NCBI GenBank assembly: GCA_024640085.1
Contig: JAHEFR010000002.1
Span: 1-64,000 of the forward strand
DNA from: Gammaproteobacteria bacterium
GTDB lineage: Bacteria; Pseudomonadota; Gammaproteobacteria; Steroidobacterales; XN24
Length of the DNA stretch: 64,000 nucleotides
Direction of reading: 5' to 3'
Both the position numbers and the translations under genes were made by a program. Positions 43,715 to 53,900 of this stretch are shown in pieces. Under the pieces are notes generated by a model. That model was not told the origin of the DNA. It did no database searches and saw only the letters and a program-made list of their open reading frames with translations. Within the stretch, counting starts at the first letter, position 1. Each line of letters starts with the position of its first letter.

Positions 43715-44450
43715 CCTGACGCTGATCGCGGCGCTGACGGCGGGACTGCTGGGAAGTGGCCATTGTCTTGGCATGTGTGGCGGCATCGCCGGAGCGCTCG
43801 GCATCGGTGCCCGTTCGGCCACTGCCTCCACAGCGGGCGCGGCAGCGTATACATTGATATTCAACCTTGGTCGCGTAAGCAGCTACGCCGCGATCGGGGC
43901 CCTGGCGGGACTGCTGGGAAGCGGGTTGATCTCAATGGCCGATCTCCCCACCTGGTCCGCGGTCGCCAGAGGGCTGACCGGCCTGCTGATGGTGATGATC
44001 GGACTGCAGATCGCGTTCCGATGGGCGCTGCTCGGTTTCGTCGAGCAGGGCGGCGCCAGGTTCTGGGCGCGGCTGGCGCCCCTGGCACACCGCCTTCTAC
44101 CCGCCCGGACGCCTGTCCATGCCCTGATGCTGGGCCTCGTCTGGGGCTGGCTCCCCTGCGGGCTGGTCTACAGCGTCCTGCTGATGGCGCTGTTGGCTGG
44201 TGACGCGGGCCACTCCGCATTGCTGATGGCGGCCTTCGGGCTGGGAACCCTGCCGTCGATGACACTGACCGGGCTTGCCGGTACACGCCTGAAACTGACC
44301 ATGCAGCGGCCGGCGGTGAGGCTCATGGCCGGGCTCCTCCTGGTAGCTCTGGGACTCTGGACCGGCCTGGGCCCGGTGCGGCACCTTGTCGGCGGCCAGG
44401 AGCACCACCATCATGCTTCCCTGCGGCCGGAAGTCGCGGTGCTGCTATAG
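43704..44450 (+). CDS. TauE/SafE-like membrane protein (COG2836 type) of the cbb3 cluster
   Basis: Predicted 248 residues with about six helices and the motif GSGHCLGMCGG near the N-terminus. It ends with a run of histidines (GGQEHHHHASL). COG2836 proteins follow ccoS in many proteobacteria; a role in copper handling is inference from CxxxC and the His tail. I start at GTG 43704, with AAGGGGGG (43688-43695) 8 nt upstream; it overlaps ccoS by 11 nt. In-frame ATGs at 43665 and 43674 are alternatives. Confidence 0.87.
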   Translation: MGGDLTLIAALTAGLLGSGHCLGMCGGIAGALGIGARSATASTAGAAAYTLIFNLGRVSSYAAIGALAGLLGSGLISMADLPTWSAVARGLTGLLMVMIGLQIAFRWALLGFVEQGGARFWARLAPLAHRLLPARTPVHALMLGLVWGWLPCGLVYSVLLMALLAGDAGHSALLMAAFGLGTLPSMTLTGLAGTRLKLTMQRPAVRLMAGLLLVALGLWTGLGPVRHLVGGQEHHHHASLRPEVAVLL

Positions 44451-44571
44451 TATCGGGGCCGGTCCGACGCGGCCGGTCGAAATTCCCGGAGACGCCACGC
44501 CGGACCCTTCCCGGTGCCCGCGGCCTCCAGCCAGGACAAGCACAATCCGGACATTGAACGAGGAGCAGCCC

Positions 44572-45678
44572 ATGACTCAAGAAGCCACGGTCGGCGCGGC
44601 CGCCGAATCCGTATCCTCCGTCGCGGACCCCGGGGTGGTCACCGGCAACGCGGTAGGGGAGATCTTCCGCATCGCCAAGGACCAGGGTTTCGCCTTGCCG
44701 GCGGTCAACTGCGTCGGCACCAACTCGGTCAATGCCACTCTCGAGGCGGCCCACGCGGTCAATTCACCGGTCATCGTCCAGTTCTCCAATAGCGGCGGCG
44801 CATTTTTTGCCGGCAAGACATTGCCCAATGACAACCTGGAGACCTCGATCCTCGGTTGCGTCCTGGCCGCCAAGTACATCCATGGCGTGGCCTCCGCCTA
44901 CGGCGTTCCGGTGATCGTGCATACGGATCACTGCGCCAAGAAACATCTGCCCTGGATCGACGGCATGGTGACCGCGGGGGAACGTCACTTCGAAGAGACG
45001 GGCGAGCCGCTGTTCAGTTCGCACATGATCGACCTGTCCGCCGAGCCCCTCGAGGAGAACGTGGAGACCTGCGCCCGTTACCACGAGCGGATGAGCAGGA
45101 TCGGAATGACCCTCGAGATCGAACTCGGTGTCACCGGCGGAGAGGAAGACGGCATCGACAACACGGACGTCGACAACTCCGCCCTGTACACGCAGCCCGA
45201 GGACGTCAATTACGCGTACGAGGTGCTGACGGCCATCAGCCCCAACTTCACGATCGCGGCCAGTTTCGGCAACGTGCACGGCGTCTACAAGCCGGGGAAC
45301 GTCAAGCTGACACCGCTCATCCTGAAGAACTCCCAGGATTACATCGTGGAGAAGCACGGGACCGGGCCGAGACCGGTCAGTTTCGTCTTCCACGGCGGGT
45401 CCGGCTCCGAACCGGAGAAGATCGCGGAAGCGATCTCCTACGGCGTGGTGAAGATGAACATAGACACAGACACCCAGTGGGCCACGTGGAAGGGCGTGAA
45501 GGAATACGCGGAGGAGTTCCAGGCCTACCTGCAAGGTCAGATCGGCAATCCGGAGGGCGACGAGAAACCGAACAAGAAGTACTACGACCCGAGGGCATGG
45601 ATGCGACGCGGCGAGCAGTCTATGGTCGATCGCCTCAAGGTCGCTTTCGGTGATCTGAACTGCATCGACCGTTGCTGA
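44572..45678 (+). CDS. fbaA: Class II fructose-bisphosphate aldolase
   Basis: Predicted 368 residues. FALPAVNCVGTNSVNA, the zinc ligands in VIVHTDHCAKKHLPWIDG, GVTGGEEDGIDN and VFHGGSGS match the class IIA (FbaA) enzyme. It joins DHAP and G3P in glycolysis, gluconeogenesis or the Calvin cycle. AGGAG (44561-44565) is 6 nt before ATG 44572; the longer frame to 44386 is rejected. Confidence 0.96.
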   Translation: MTQEATVGAAAESVSSVADPGVVTGNAVGEIFRIAKDQGFALPAVNCVGTNSVNATLEAAHAVNSPVIVQFSNSGGAFFAGKTLPNDNLETSILGCVLAAKYIHGVASAYGVPVIVHTDHCAKKHLPWIDGMVTAGERHFEETGEPLFSSHMIDLSAEPLEENVETCARYHERMSRIGMTLEIELGVTGGEEDGIDNTDVDNSALYTQPEDVNYAYEVLTAISPNFTIAASFGNVHGVYKPGNVKLTPLILKNSQDYIVEKHGTGPRPVSFVFHGGSGSEPEKIAEAISYGVVKMNIDTDTQWATWKGVKEYAEEFQAYLQGQIGNPEGDEKPNKKYYDPRAWMRRGEQSMVDRLKVAFGDLNCIDRC

Positions 45679-46388
45679 GAGACACGGCCACCGGCATCCC
45701 GTATCGCCGCCGGGCCAGCGCCCTGCGGGTCGCGGCGCTGGCCGCTGTCATCCTTCTCGTCGCCTCGCCGGTCATGGCGGACGAGTCAGCCGAGACGGCC
45801 CTGGCGGCCGTCGAGCAGCGCCTCCTGACCGCGACCCGGGTCAACTTCCGGTTCGACATCCGCGCCGTTGGCGCCGTCGATGCGGCACTGACCGGGACGG
45901 CTTCGATCGGACCCGGACAACAGGCACAGATCGCCGCGGAAGGCAGTTTTGCGGGCTCGGCGGCGACGATCGTTCTGGTAGCAGACGGACAGGCGATGCA
46001 AGGCGGCAATGGGGACCTCCTCTTCGAGGCCGACACCCCGCCGGCGCTGCGCGAAGGGATGGTCATCGGACTGGTCCGGATGGGGCTCCTGCATAATCTC
46101 GCGGTGCTATCCGGGGGCGCGCCCCCCGACAGGACCGACGGCACGATCCGCGACTGGGTGCGGTATACGGATGTGACTATCGAGCCGGAAGACGATATTG
46201 GTGGCGTCGCTACGAGGCGGTTCAGGTTCACGGTTGTAGTCGGAGGGCAGCCCTCCGCCATCGCGGAACTCTGGGTGAACGCCGAAACCGGTCTCCCCGT
46301 GCGCCGGGTACAGGTCGTGAATTTCGACCAGGGGGAGATGCGGGTACTGGAACAATATCCGGAGTTCTCCATCGACGAGGGTGGCTGA
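45672..46388 (+). CDS. Secreted protein, function unknown
   Basis: Predicted 238 residues. A TTG start overlaps the fba stop. Signal peptide region RVAALAAVILLVASPVMA, then ESAETALAAVEQRLLTATRVNFRFDIRAVGAV, an array of beta strands and VRRVQVVNFDQGEMRVLEQYP. The pattern recalls LolA-like or DUF2092 proteins; I cannot decide. No ATG is found before the signal. Confidence 0.65.
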   Translation: MLRDTATGIPYRRRASALRVAALAAVILLVASPVMADESAETALAAVEQRLLTATRVNFRFDIRAVGAVDAALTGTASIGPGQQAQIAAEGSFAGSAATIVLVADGQAMQGGNGDLLFEADTPPALREGMVIGLVRMGLLHNLAVLSGGAPPDRTDGTIRDWVRYTDVTIEPEDDIGGVATRRFRFTVVVGGQPSAIAELWVNAETGLPVRRVQVVNFDQGEMRVLEQYPEFSIDEGG

Positions 46389-46403
46389 ACCGTCGCGACG
46401 GAC

Positions 46404-47378
46404 TCAGTTCTTCCGGAAACGATCCGTGGCGGCGACGAGTGCGGCGGCGTTACCCGGATCGAAGGCCGAATGTCCCGCATCGGGCACGATAACCAGTTCC
46501 GCCTCGGGCCAGGCCCGACTCAGGTCCCATGCGGACCTGACCGGGCAGACCACGTCGTACCTGCCCTGGACGATGACGGCAGGGATGTGTCGGATGGCGT
46601 CCACCTCCCTGAGCAGTTGGTCGTCGCCGCCCAGGAAACAGTCGTTCACGAAATAGTGACACTCGATGCGGGCCATGGCCACCGCTTGCTCCGGCTCGCC
46701 GCAATGGTCCACGAAGGCCTCGTCCCGCAGCAGGAAGCTGGTGGCAGCCTCCCATGTTGACCAGGCCTTTGCCGCCTCCAGTCGCACCTCTGGGTCCTCG
46801 CCCGTGAGGCGCCGGTGATAGGCAGACATGAGATCGTCACGCTCGCTCGGCGGGATCGGAGCGACAAACCGCTCCCAGACGTCAGGGAACAGTTCGCTTG
46901 CACCAAATTGATACAGCCAGCGGGCCTCGCTGGACCGTCCGAGGAAGATGCCACGCAGGACAAGCTGGCTGACCACGTCCGGGTGGTGCTGGGCGTAAGC
47001 GAGCGCCAGCGTGCTCCCCCATGACCCGCCGAACACCTGCCATGCGGTGATGTTCAGGTATTCCCTCAGTCGCTCCGTGTCAGCGCACAGATGCCAGGTC
47101 GTATTCTCCTCCAGGCAGGCATGGGGGCGGCTGCGGCCGCAACCCCGCTGGTCGAACAGGACGATGCGATAGTGGTCCGGGTCGAAGAACCTGCGGGCCC
47201 GAGCGTCACAGCCCGACCCCGGGCCGCCGTGCAAGAACACCACCGGTTGGCCGTCCGGATTTCCGCACTCCTGGAAATAGATCTCGTGACGATCGGACAC
47301 CTTCAGGTATCCGTCGTTGAAAGGCTCTATCTCCGGATAGAGCCCGCGGCGTCCGGCCTCTTGCGACGTGATCGACAT
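46404..47378 (-). CDS. pip: Proline iminopeptidase
   Basis: Predicted 324 residues of the alpha/beta hydrolase fold. VVFLHGGPGSGCDARARRFFDP oxyanion loop, LFDQRGCGRSRPHA, nucleophile FGGSWGSTLALAYAQ, then RYDVVCP and PDAGHSAFDPG for the catalytic Asp and His. It removes N-terminal proline from peptides. ATG 47378 lies 1 nt after the stop of the small gene upstream, without a good ribosome site of its own, so translation is probably coupled. Confidence 0.95.
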   Translation of the reverse strand: MSITSQEAGRRGLYPEIEPFNDGYLKVSDRHEIYFQECGNPDGQPVVFLHGGPGSGCDARARRFFDPDHYRIVLFDQRGCGRSRPHACLEENTTWHLCADTERLREYLNITAWQVFGGSWGSTLALAYAQHHPDVVSQLVLRGIFLGRSSEARWLYQFGASELFPDVWERFVAPIPPSERDDLMSAYHRRLTGEDPEVRLEAAKAWSTWEAATSFLLRDEAFVDHCGEPEQAVAMARIECHYFVNDCFLGGDDQLLREVDAIRHIPAVIVQGRYDVVCPVRSAWDLSRAWPEAELVIVPDAGHSAFDPGNAAALVAATDRFRKN

Positions 47379-47379
47379 G

Positions 47380-47502
47380 TTACCGGGAGCGGGTAACCAG
47401 GAACCAGGCGAGAAAACCACCGATCCCCAGCATCACGACCATCACGATCAGTGATCCGAGTCCATATGGGCTGTTAAACAACAGATCCGTCCAGTTGTTC
47501 AT
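47380..47502 (-). CDS. DUF3149 small membrane protein
   Basis: Forty residues, too short for usual gene callers. Starts MNNWTDLLFNSPYGLGSL, then a helix LIVMVVMLGIGGFLAWFLV and a TRSR tail, matching the DUF3149 family (PF11346). GGGAG (47508-47512) is 5 nt before ATG 47502. The stop is 1 nt before pip. Function unknown. Confidence 0.87.
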   Translation of the reverse strand: MNNWTDLLFNSPYGLGSLIVMVVMLGIGGFLAWFLVTRSR

Positions 47503-47653
47503 CGAAGCTCCCGATCCTCACATCTATCAGACACGAGGCTAGCACAGCCACGCGGGGGCGTGGGGGCCACGCCTACACCGACTGCCGCCCTGTGCTAGTC
47601 TCGGCGCCGGAGCGGCAGGCCGGCCAGGGAGTAGTGCCGGCCCAGGGGGTGGT

Positions 47654-49069
47654 GTGCTGACGAACTGGCATGCGGTGGCGGCCGGGCTGGCGACCCTGAC
47701 CGGATTCATTTCGGCGGGCCACGCGCTGCTCAACAAGCGTGACCCCAGGGCTGCCATCGGGTGGTGCGCCATATGTCTCATGGTCCCGGTCCTGGGCGCC
47801 ATCCTGTATGTGCTGTTTGGCATCAACCGGGTCAGAAGCCGGGCCCGGCGGATGCGTCTGCAGGAACGGAACATCCCTTCCGGGCCGGAGGAAGTGGGCC
47901 GGGGCGAGCCGGGCGACGTCCCGGGCCACCTGGCCGAACTGTCCAGGCTCTCCGGCTCCCTGCAGCACTGGCCCCTGACCGAGCGCAACGCCGTCGGCAT
48001 CCTCCACAACGGCGAGAACGCCTATCCCCGCATGCTGTCCGACATCGACGGCGCACGCAGCCGGATCAGCCTGAGCACATACATTTTCGACTCGGACGAG
48101 ACCGGAAGGCGTTTCATCGATGCCCTGGCCGCTGCTTGCGCCCGCGGTGTCGATGTGAGGGTCCTGATCGACGGCGTCGGCGAATTCTATTCCTGGCCCA
48201 GGGCAAGACGGCTGCTGCGCAAACGCGGGGTACCGGCAAGGCGGTTCGCGCCGCCGACCCTCTTCCCACCCGCAATCCGCTTCAATCTCCGCAACCACCG
48301 CAAGATCCTCGTGGTGGACGGTGCCGTCGGGTTCGCCGGCGGGATGAACATCGGTGACCGTCATCTCGCGGGGCGGCCCCGCGGCCACCGCTCCCTGGAC
48401 ATCCATTTCAGATTCGCCGGCCCCGTAGCGGCACAGCTCGAGCGAGCCTTCTTCGAGGACTGGGACCGCGCCGGGGGGGTATGTCCCGACGCGCCCCTCC
48501 CCGTTCAGCCAGGATCCGGTCCGGCGGCCAGCCGCGTCCTGACAGACGGTCCGGGGGAGGACATGGACAAGCTGACCATCGTGCTCAGCGGCGCCGTATC
48601 CGTGGCGCGAAAGCGGGTGCTGGTGATGACCCCCTATTTCCTGCCCCCCAGGGAACTGATCGGAGCAATGGTGTCGGCGGCACTGCGCGGCGTGGACGTC
48701 TCGGTGATCCTGCCGGAGAAGAGCAACCTGCCCTATGTACACTGGGCGACGAGGAACATGCTCTGGGAGCTGTTGAGATGGGGCGTGAAGGTCTATTACC
48801 AGCCGGGGGATTTCAATCACACGAAGGTGTTCATCGTCGACGACAATTATGTGCAGGTGGGCTCCGCCAACCTGGACCCTCGCAGCCTGCGTCTGAACTT
48901 CGAACTGGCGGTGGAGGTCTTCGATCCCGGATTCGCCGGCCAGCTGATCGACCATTGCCTCGAGACGCGGAACAGGTCCCGCGAGATCACCCTGGAGGAA
49001 GTGGACGGGCGTCCCCTGCCACAGCGATTCCGGGATGCTCTGGCATGGCTGTTCTCGCCGTATCTCTGA
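47654..49069 (+). CDS. cls: Cardiolipin synthase-like phospholipase D
   Basis: Predicted 471 residues. Two N-terminal helices (LATLTGFISAGHALL and AAIGWCAICLMVPVLGAILYVLFG), then two HKD sites: HRKILVVDGAVGFAGGMNIGD and HTKVFIVDDNYVQVGSANLDPRS. It joins phosphatidylglycerols to make cardiolipin. GTG start; GGGGGTGGT lies before it. The next gene starts 5 nt later, so the pair is likely co-transcribed. Confidence 0.93.
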   Translation: MLTNWHAVAAGLATLTGFISAGHALLNKRDPRAAIGWCAICLMVPVLGAILYVLFGINRVRSRARRMRLQERNIPSGPEEVGRGEPGDVPGHLAELSRLSGSLQHWPLTERNAVGILHNGENAYPRMLSDIDGARSRISLSTYIFDSDETGRRFIDALAAACARGVDVRVLIDGVGEFYSWPRARRLLRKRGVPARRFAPPTLFPPAIRFNLRNHRKILVVDGAVGFAGGMNIGDRHLAGRPRGHRSLDIHFRFAGPVAAQLERAFFEDWDRAGGVCPDAPLPVQPGSGPAASRVLTDGPGEDMDKLTIVLSGAVSVARKRVLVMTPYFLPPRELIGAMVSAALRGVDVSVILPEKSNLPYVHWATRNMLWELLRWGVKVYYQPGDFNHTKVFIVDDNYVQVGSANLDPRSLRLNFELAVEVFDPGFAGQLIDHCLETRNRSREITLEEVDGRPLPQRFRDALAWLFSPYL

Positions 49070-49073
49070 AAGC

Positions 49074-50981
49074 ATGACCGCGCCGATCCCGACCTCCATC
49101 GAGAAGAAATCAGACCAGTTTCCGCTGCTGCTCCAGCGCCGGCTGGGGCCGCTGTGGATATGCCAGCTTGCAAACTCCCTCAACAACCAGTTCCTCAGAG
49201 CCGCCACCCTGTGGATTTTGAGCGGGAAGGCCTATGCCGTCCTCGGCGTGCCGTCGGTCCGCACCGCGACCGTCGCCCTGTTTGTGGTGCCGGCCATCCT
49301 CTTTGCGGCCATCGCCGGCCAGATCGTGGATCGCCTGGATCGCGCCCGGGCGGTCGTCATCGCCCAGAGCGTTGGGCTTCTGGCTTCCGTCGGCGCCATC
49401 TACGGGCTGGCGACGGGTCACGGCTCCCTGGTGCTGGCATGCGTGGCGGCCGCGGGGCTGCAGTCGACCCTGTTTGCGCCAGCTCAAGGTGCACTGCTAC
49501 GCCAGCACCTGGGCGATACGGAACTGACCCCGGGCAACGGACTGATGACGGCGGGCCGGCAGATCGCAATGCTGCTCAGCATGCTCCTGTTGATGGCCAC
49601 CATGGACGGCCCGTCCGCGAGCGGCATACTGATCCCGGCACTGGCGGCCTCGGCCGTCGTCGGCTGGGCGGCGGCCTTCGGCATCCCCACCTCGCCGGCG
49701 CCGTGCCCCGGCCTGAGGATATCGTGGAACCCGGTGGGCGCCCTGCGCGTGACGATCCTGGCGGCGCTGGCTGATCGCAACGTCTATCTCGCCATCCTCG
49801 GCGTGAGCTGGTTCTGGTTTACTCACCTGGTCTTCCTCGTCAATCTCCCCGCGTATGCCACAGAAGTGATCGGGGCGAGCGCGCTGGCCCTGACGGTGCT
49901 GGTGATGACCCCGTTGATGGGTCTCATGCTCGGAGCATTGCTTTGTCAGCCCGCGTCCGGTCGGCGGGTGGAACTCGGCCTGGTGCCACTGGGCGCCCTC
50001 GGCATGGCCCTGGCAGGCATGGGCTTCTATATCAACTCCCCCGAAGCAGCACCCACAAGCGCCAGGTCTCTGTCGGAACTGCTCGGTTCGGCTACCTACC
50101 TCCGCTGTCTTTTCGACCTCGCCCTCTTCGGCCTCGCCGCCGGTCTTTATGTCGTCCCTCTGTACGCCCTTATCCAGCAGATCGCGCCGCGCGAACGTCT
50201 GGGCCGGGTGCTCGGGGGCATGATGCTCTACAGTCTGCTCTTCGTGACCCTGGCTCTCGGCGGGGCCCAGTGGCTGAGATCCGAGGGGCTGTCGGTCCAC
50301 GCCGTGGTCCTGATGGCAGTGCTGCTACAGTTCAGCGTCTCCATCTACATCTTCCTGCTGCTGCCCGAGTTCCTACTGCGACTGCTTATGTGGTTACTGG
50401 TGCACACCTTCTATCGCGTGAACGCCAGCGGTTTGGAGCGGGTCCCTCCCGAGGGACCGGTGATCCTCGTCTGCAACCACGTCAGCTACCTGGACGCCCT
50501 GGTCATCGGGGCCATGATTCGCCGTCCGGTCCGCTTCGTGATGCACCGCTACATTTTCAAGATTCCGATCATGCGGACCGTGTTCCGGCTGGCAAAGGCC
50601 ATCCCCATCGTGTCGGGAAAGAAGGATCCCGAGGGACTCCGGTTCGCCCTCGACCAGGTGTCGCGCGAGTTGTCAGCCGGCCGCGTAGTGGCGGTATTCC
50701 CGGAGGGCATGCTCACCCGTGACGGCGATATCGGCGTCTTTCGGTCCGGCATCGAGCGCATGGTGGAAAGGAATCCGGTGCCGGTCATACCGATGGCCCT
50801 CCAGGGTCTCTGGGGCAGTTTCTACAGTTTCGCGGAGGGCGAGCCCATGGCCCACTGGCCCAGGTTCCGGCCCAGGTGGTCGAGGATCGGGCTGCACATC
50901 GGAGAGCCGATTCCGCCCGGGGACGTCACTGCGGATCTGTTGAGGGAGCGGGTCGCGGCGCTCCGGGGTCCCTTTCGCTGA
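49074..50981 (+). CDS. MFS transporter fused to PlsC-type acyltransferase
   Basis: Predicted 635 residues. Residues 1-420 are an MFS permease like LplT (QLANSLNNQFLRAATLW, 12 helices). Residues 440-635 are a PlsC domain with NHVSYLDALV (HX4D) and FPEGMLTRDG. It lacks the acyl-ACP synthetase domain of Aas. It could flip lysophospholipid and re-acylate it, next to cardiolipin synthase. ATG 49074 chosen (start after cls stop). Its 3' end overlaps the convergent gene by 56 nt. Confidence 0.88.
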   Translation: MTAPIPTSIEKKSDQFPLLLQRRLGPLWICQLANSLNNQFLRAATLWILSGKAYAVLGVPSVRTATVALFVVPAILFAAIAGQIVDRLDRARAVVIAQSVGLLASVGAIYGLATGHGSLVLACVAAAGLQSTLFAPAQGALLRQHLGDTELTPGNGLMTAGRQIAMLLSMLLLMATMDGPSASGILIPALAASAVVGWAAAFGIPTSPAPCPGLRISWNPVGALRVTILAALADRNVYLAILGVSWFWFTHLVFLVNLPAYATEVIGASALALTVLVMTPLMGLMLGALLCQPASGRRVELGLVPLGALGMALAGMGFYINSPEAAPTSARSLSELLGSATYLRCLFDLALFGLAAGLYVVPLYALIQQIAPRERLGRVLGGMMLYSLLFVTLALGGAQWLRSEGLSVHAVVLMAVLLQFSVSIYIFLLLPEFLLRLLMWLLVHTFYRVNASGLERVPPEGPVILVCNHVSYLDALVIGAMIRRPVRFVMHRYIFKIPIMRTVFRLAKAIPIVSGKKDPEGLRFALDQVSRELSAGRVVAVFPEGMLTRDGDIGVFRSGIERMVERNPVPVIPMALQGLWGSFYSFAEGEPMAHWPRFRPRWSRIGLHIGEPIPPGDVTADLLRERVAALRGPFR

Positions 50982-53900
50982 TCGCTCCGGGTACGGCCGG
51001 GGGCGCCCGACCGTCTTCGCCCGTCGTGTCGGGCGGCACGTCCCGGGCCGGCGGTCCGGACGCCACTTTCACCGGTACCAGCTCACCAGTGGCGTCATAC
51101 CTGAGTTTCAGGACATCCAGCCATCGAGCCTCGGCGCCGGGATCCGGCTCGCCCGGTGGGTCCCCTCGCCTGTCGAGTTCGAGTTGGACAATCCGGTGGC
51201 CGCCCGAATCCACGGCCAGCATCCTCACCACGCCGTCAACGTCGGCCGGGACGCGCCAGGCGTCCGGCGGAACCGCTCCCGGCAACAGGAAGCTTCCGCT
51301 GATCTCGGGTCTTTCGTCTGTGGAAATCCGGTGGAGCCACTCCCCGGTCTGCACGAACAAGGCATCCTCTCCGCCGAAAGCCATGTCCAGCAGCCAGCCG
51401 TTGATCTGAACGACTTTCCTGCCTCCGATAGGCTTCAGCGTGTCCCACAGGTAAACCTGCCCGCCGGCCGTGCCGCCGGCGACCCGACGCCCGTCCCGAC
51501 TCACCGCGACAGCGGCGACCGGTCCCGGCATGTTGCCGGACCAGACCTGCGCGCCGCCGGACGGCTCCCAGGCCTGAACTAGGCCTTCGCCGGAGGCCGT
51601 GTAAGCCAGCTCCCCGTCCCCGCTGAAAGCTACCCTGACCACACGCCGGCCCGGCCCAAGCAATGGCCCGGCCTCTCCGGTGATCCCATCCCACAGGCGC
51701 GCCCCGAGTTCCCCGCCCGTGAGGATCCGGCTGTTGTCCGGCGCCACCGCCACGGAGCGGACCCGGCCGCTACCATGATGGAATCGTTCACCGACCACGG
51801 TCGCTGACTCGGAATCCCACAGAAGTACGCTGCCGTCGGCGCCGACGCTGGCCAGGCGGCTGCCGTCGGGACTGTAGGCCAGGGCGGTGATGGCGCCGGC
51901 ATGGCTGACCGGCGTCTCCCGGGATGCGCTCCAGGGAGTTCCCCGATCGAGGAAACGCACCGAACCATCCAGCCCCCCCACGGCGATCTGGTCACTGGCC
52001 GGATTGAGAGAGAAAACCTGGGCGACCGCGATTCCAGGATCGGCAAGCGTCTCCGGATACCGGGTCACCGCCATCTCCCAGATCCGAGCCATGGACCCAC
52101 CGCGTCCGGTCACCAGCCGCGAGTTCAGAGCCCCGAAGGCTCGGGAAACAGGCTTGCCCCAGGCGGTCTCGGATTCCTCCGATCGCCAGTCACCGGAATG
52201 GCGCAGAGGCGGCGACGCCGGCATCCCCGATGGCAGGGACAGAACCTCGAAGCTGCGGCCCAGGCCCCGCATCAGCAACAGGCCGCCGTCACTGGAGAAA
52301 GTCAGGGAAAGAGGATCCCAGGTCTGCCGGGACACCAGCAGCCTGGCCTCGACGTCGCCCTCCCGGATCGACCAGACCCGGATGGTGTTGTCGTTCTCGA
52401 CGGTCGCCAGCCAGCGTCCGGAGGGATCGAAGATCATGCGGCTCACCGGCTGGTCATGGACCAATTGGGCCGTCAACACGGCCTCGGGGGATGTCCAGAC
52501 CTCCACCACGTTGTTGGCGCTCAGGGTGGCCACCATCCGCCCATCCGGCCCCAGTGCCATGGCGCGGATTTCACCAGTGACGCCGATCGATTTCCATTCC
52601 TGCCCCACCACCAGGTCTACCAGGCGGACGGTGCTGTTGCCGTCGCTCCGGCCCTCGGCGACCGCCAACACGCTGCCGGTGGCGGACAGTGTCGGCTGAG
52701 TGAGGAAACCGCTCTCGGAATCGAGGGACAGCAACTCCTGGCCCGCGGCCGCGCGCCAGACGCTCAGATGTCCGGGAGGACCCATTCGCCCGGTCACCAG
52801 GTACTGACCCTCGGCATCGAACGCCACGATCCTCGGCCCGGCCTCCACCGGAATTCGCGCCGTCACGGCACCTGTACCGGTATCCCAGACCTGCAGGAAG
52901 CCCCTGCTTTCGGTGTTGGAACTGACCGCGGCCGCCCGCCTCCCGTCGGGACTCAACACCACCTCGACCTGAGACGTTGGCTTTGGATCCGGCAACAGTA
53001 TGGGGTTCCCGGGGGAGTCCTCTGCCACATGAGCCTGATTGCCGGAGAGGGACAGCATCCAGCCATCCAGGAAGCCTGCAGTACCGGTCACCTGGTCCTC
53101 CAGCTCGAGGGTCCAGGTCCCCTGAATCTTCTCCTTGCGAAGCGACCGCAGATCAGGATGGCTGGTCTCGTCCAGAACATACGGGGCGTCAGGCTCTCGC
53201 TCCTGCCGCCTGATCGGCAGCACGACGACCTTGCCCGAAGGCGCAGACAGGCGCATTTCCAGGTCCGTCGCCTGAGGATGGCGGAGCCTGACCTCCAGCT
53301 TTGCCGCCCGGGCAGTCCCGCTCGCCTCCATATTGACCTGGCGCCGGACCGTGGCGAACTCCTCCGCCAGGGCTGGGAACCCTCCGGCGACACCCATCGG
53401 CACGCCGCGTTCCGCGTCCCAGGACTGAACAACGTGGCCCTCGGTCAGCGTCACTACCTGGCGACCGGCGGCGTCGATTCCGAGACCGTCGATGCGGGCG
53501 CCGGCCCGGATACCGGTCACCAGCAGTGGATAATCCTCGCCGATCAGCGCGCGTATCGCGCCCCCGGCTCCCGGCGCACCCATGTCGGCGGCGCGCAGCT
53601 GATACACCAGGGCCTGATCACGCAGTTCCTCGGCCGCCGCGGCAGCCGATTCCCGGATCCAGAATTCGCCGAGCAATTCGTCGGCACGCTGCGCCTCGCC
53701 GTGCAGGGCGCGCAATTCCACGTCTGTCGCCAGGGCATCGTCCCAGCTGTCTGCCGCCAGGCTCCGCCCTTCCAGCACGCGGGCATACAGCCGGTCCGCC
53801 TGTTTGCCGAACCCTGGCAGACGACGGAGATCCAGGTACGCCTCCTGGACTTCGCTGAACTCCATCCCGGGTCGCGTCAGCGTCTTCACGTAACCCTTGG

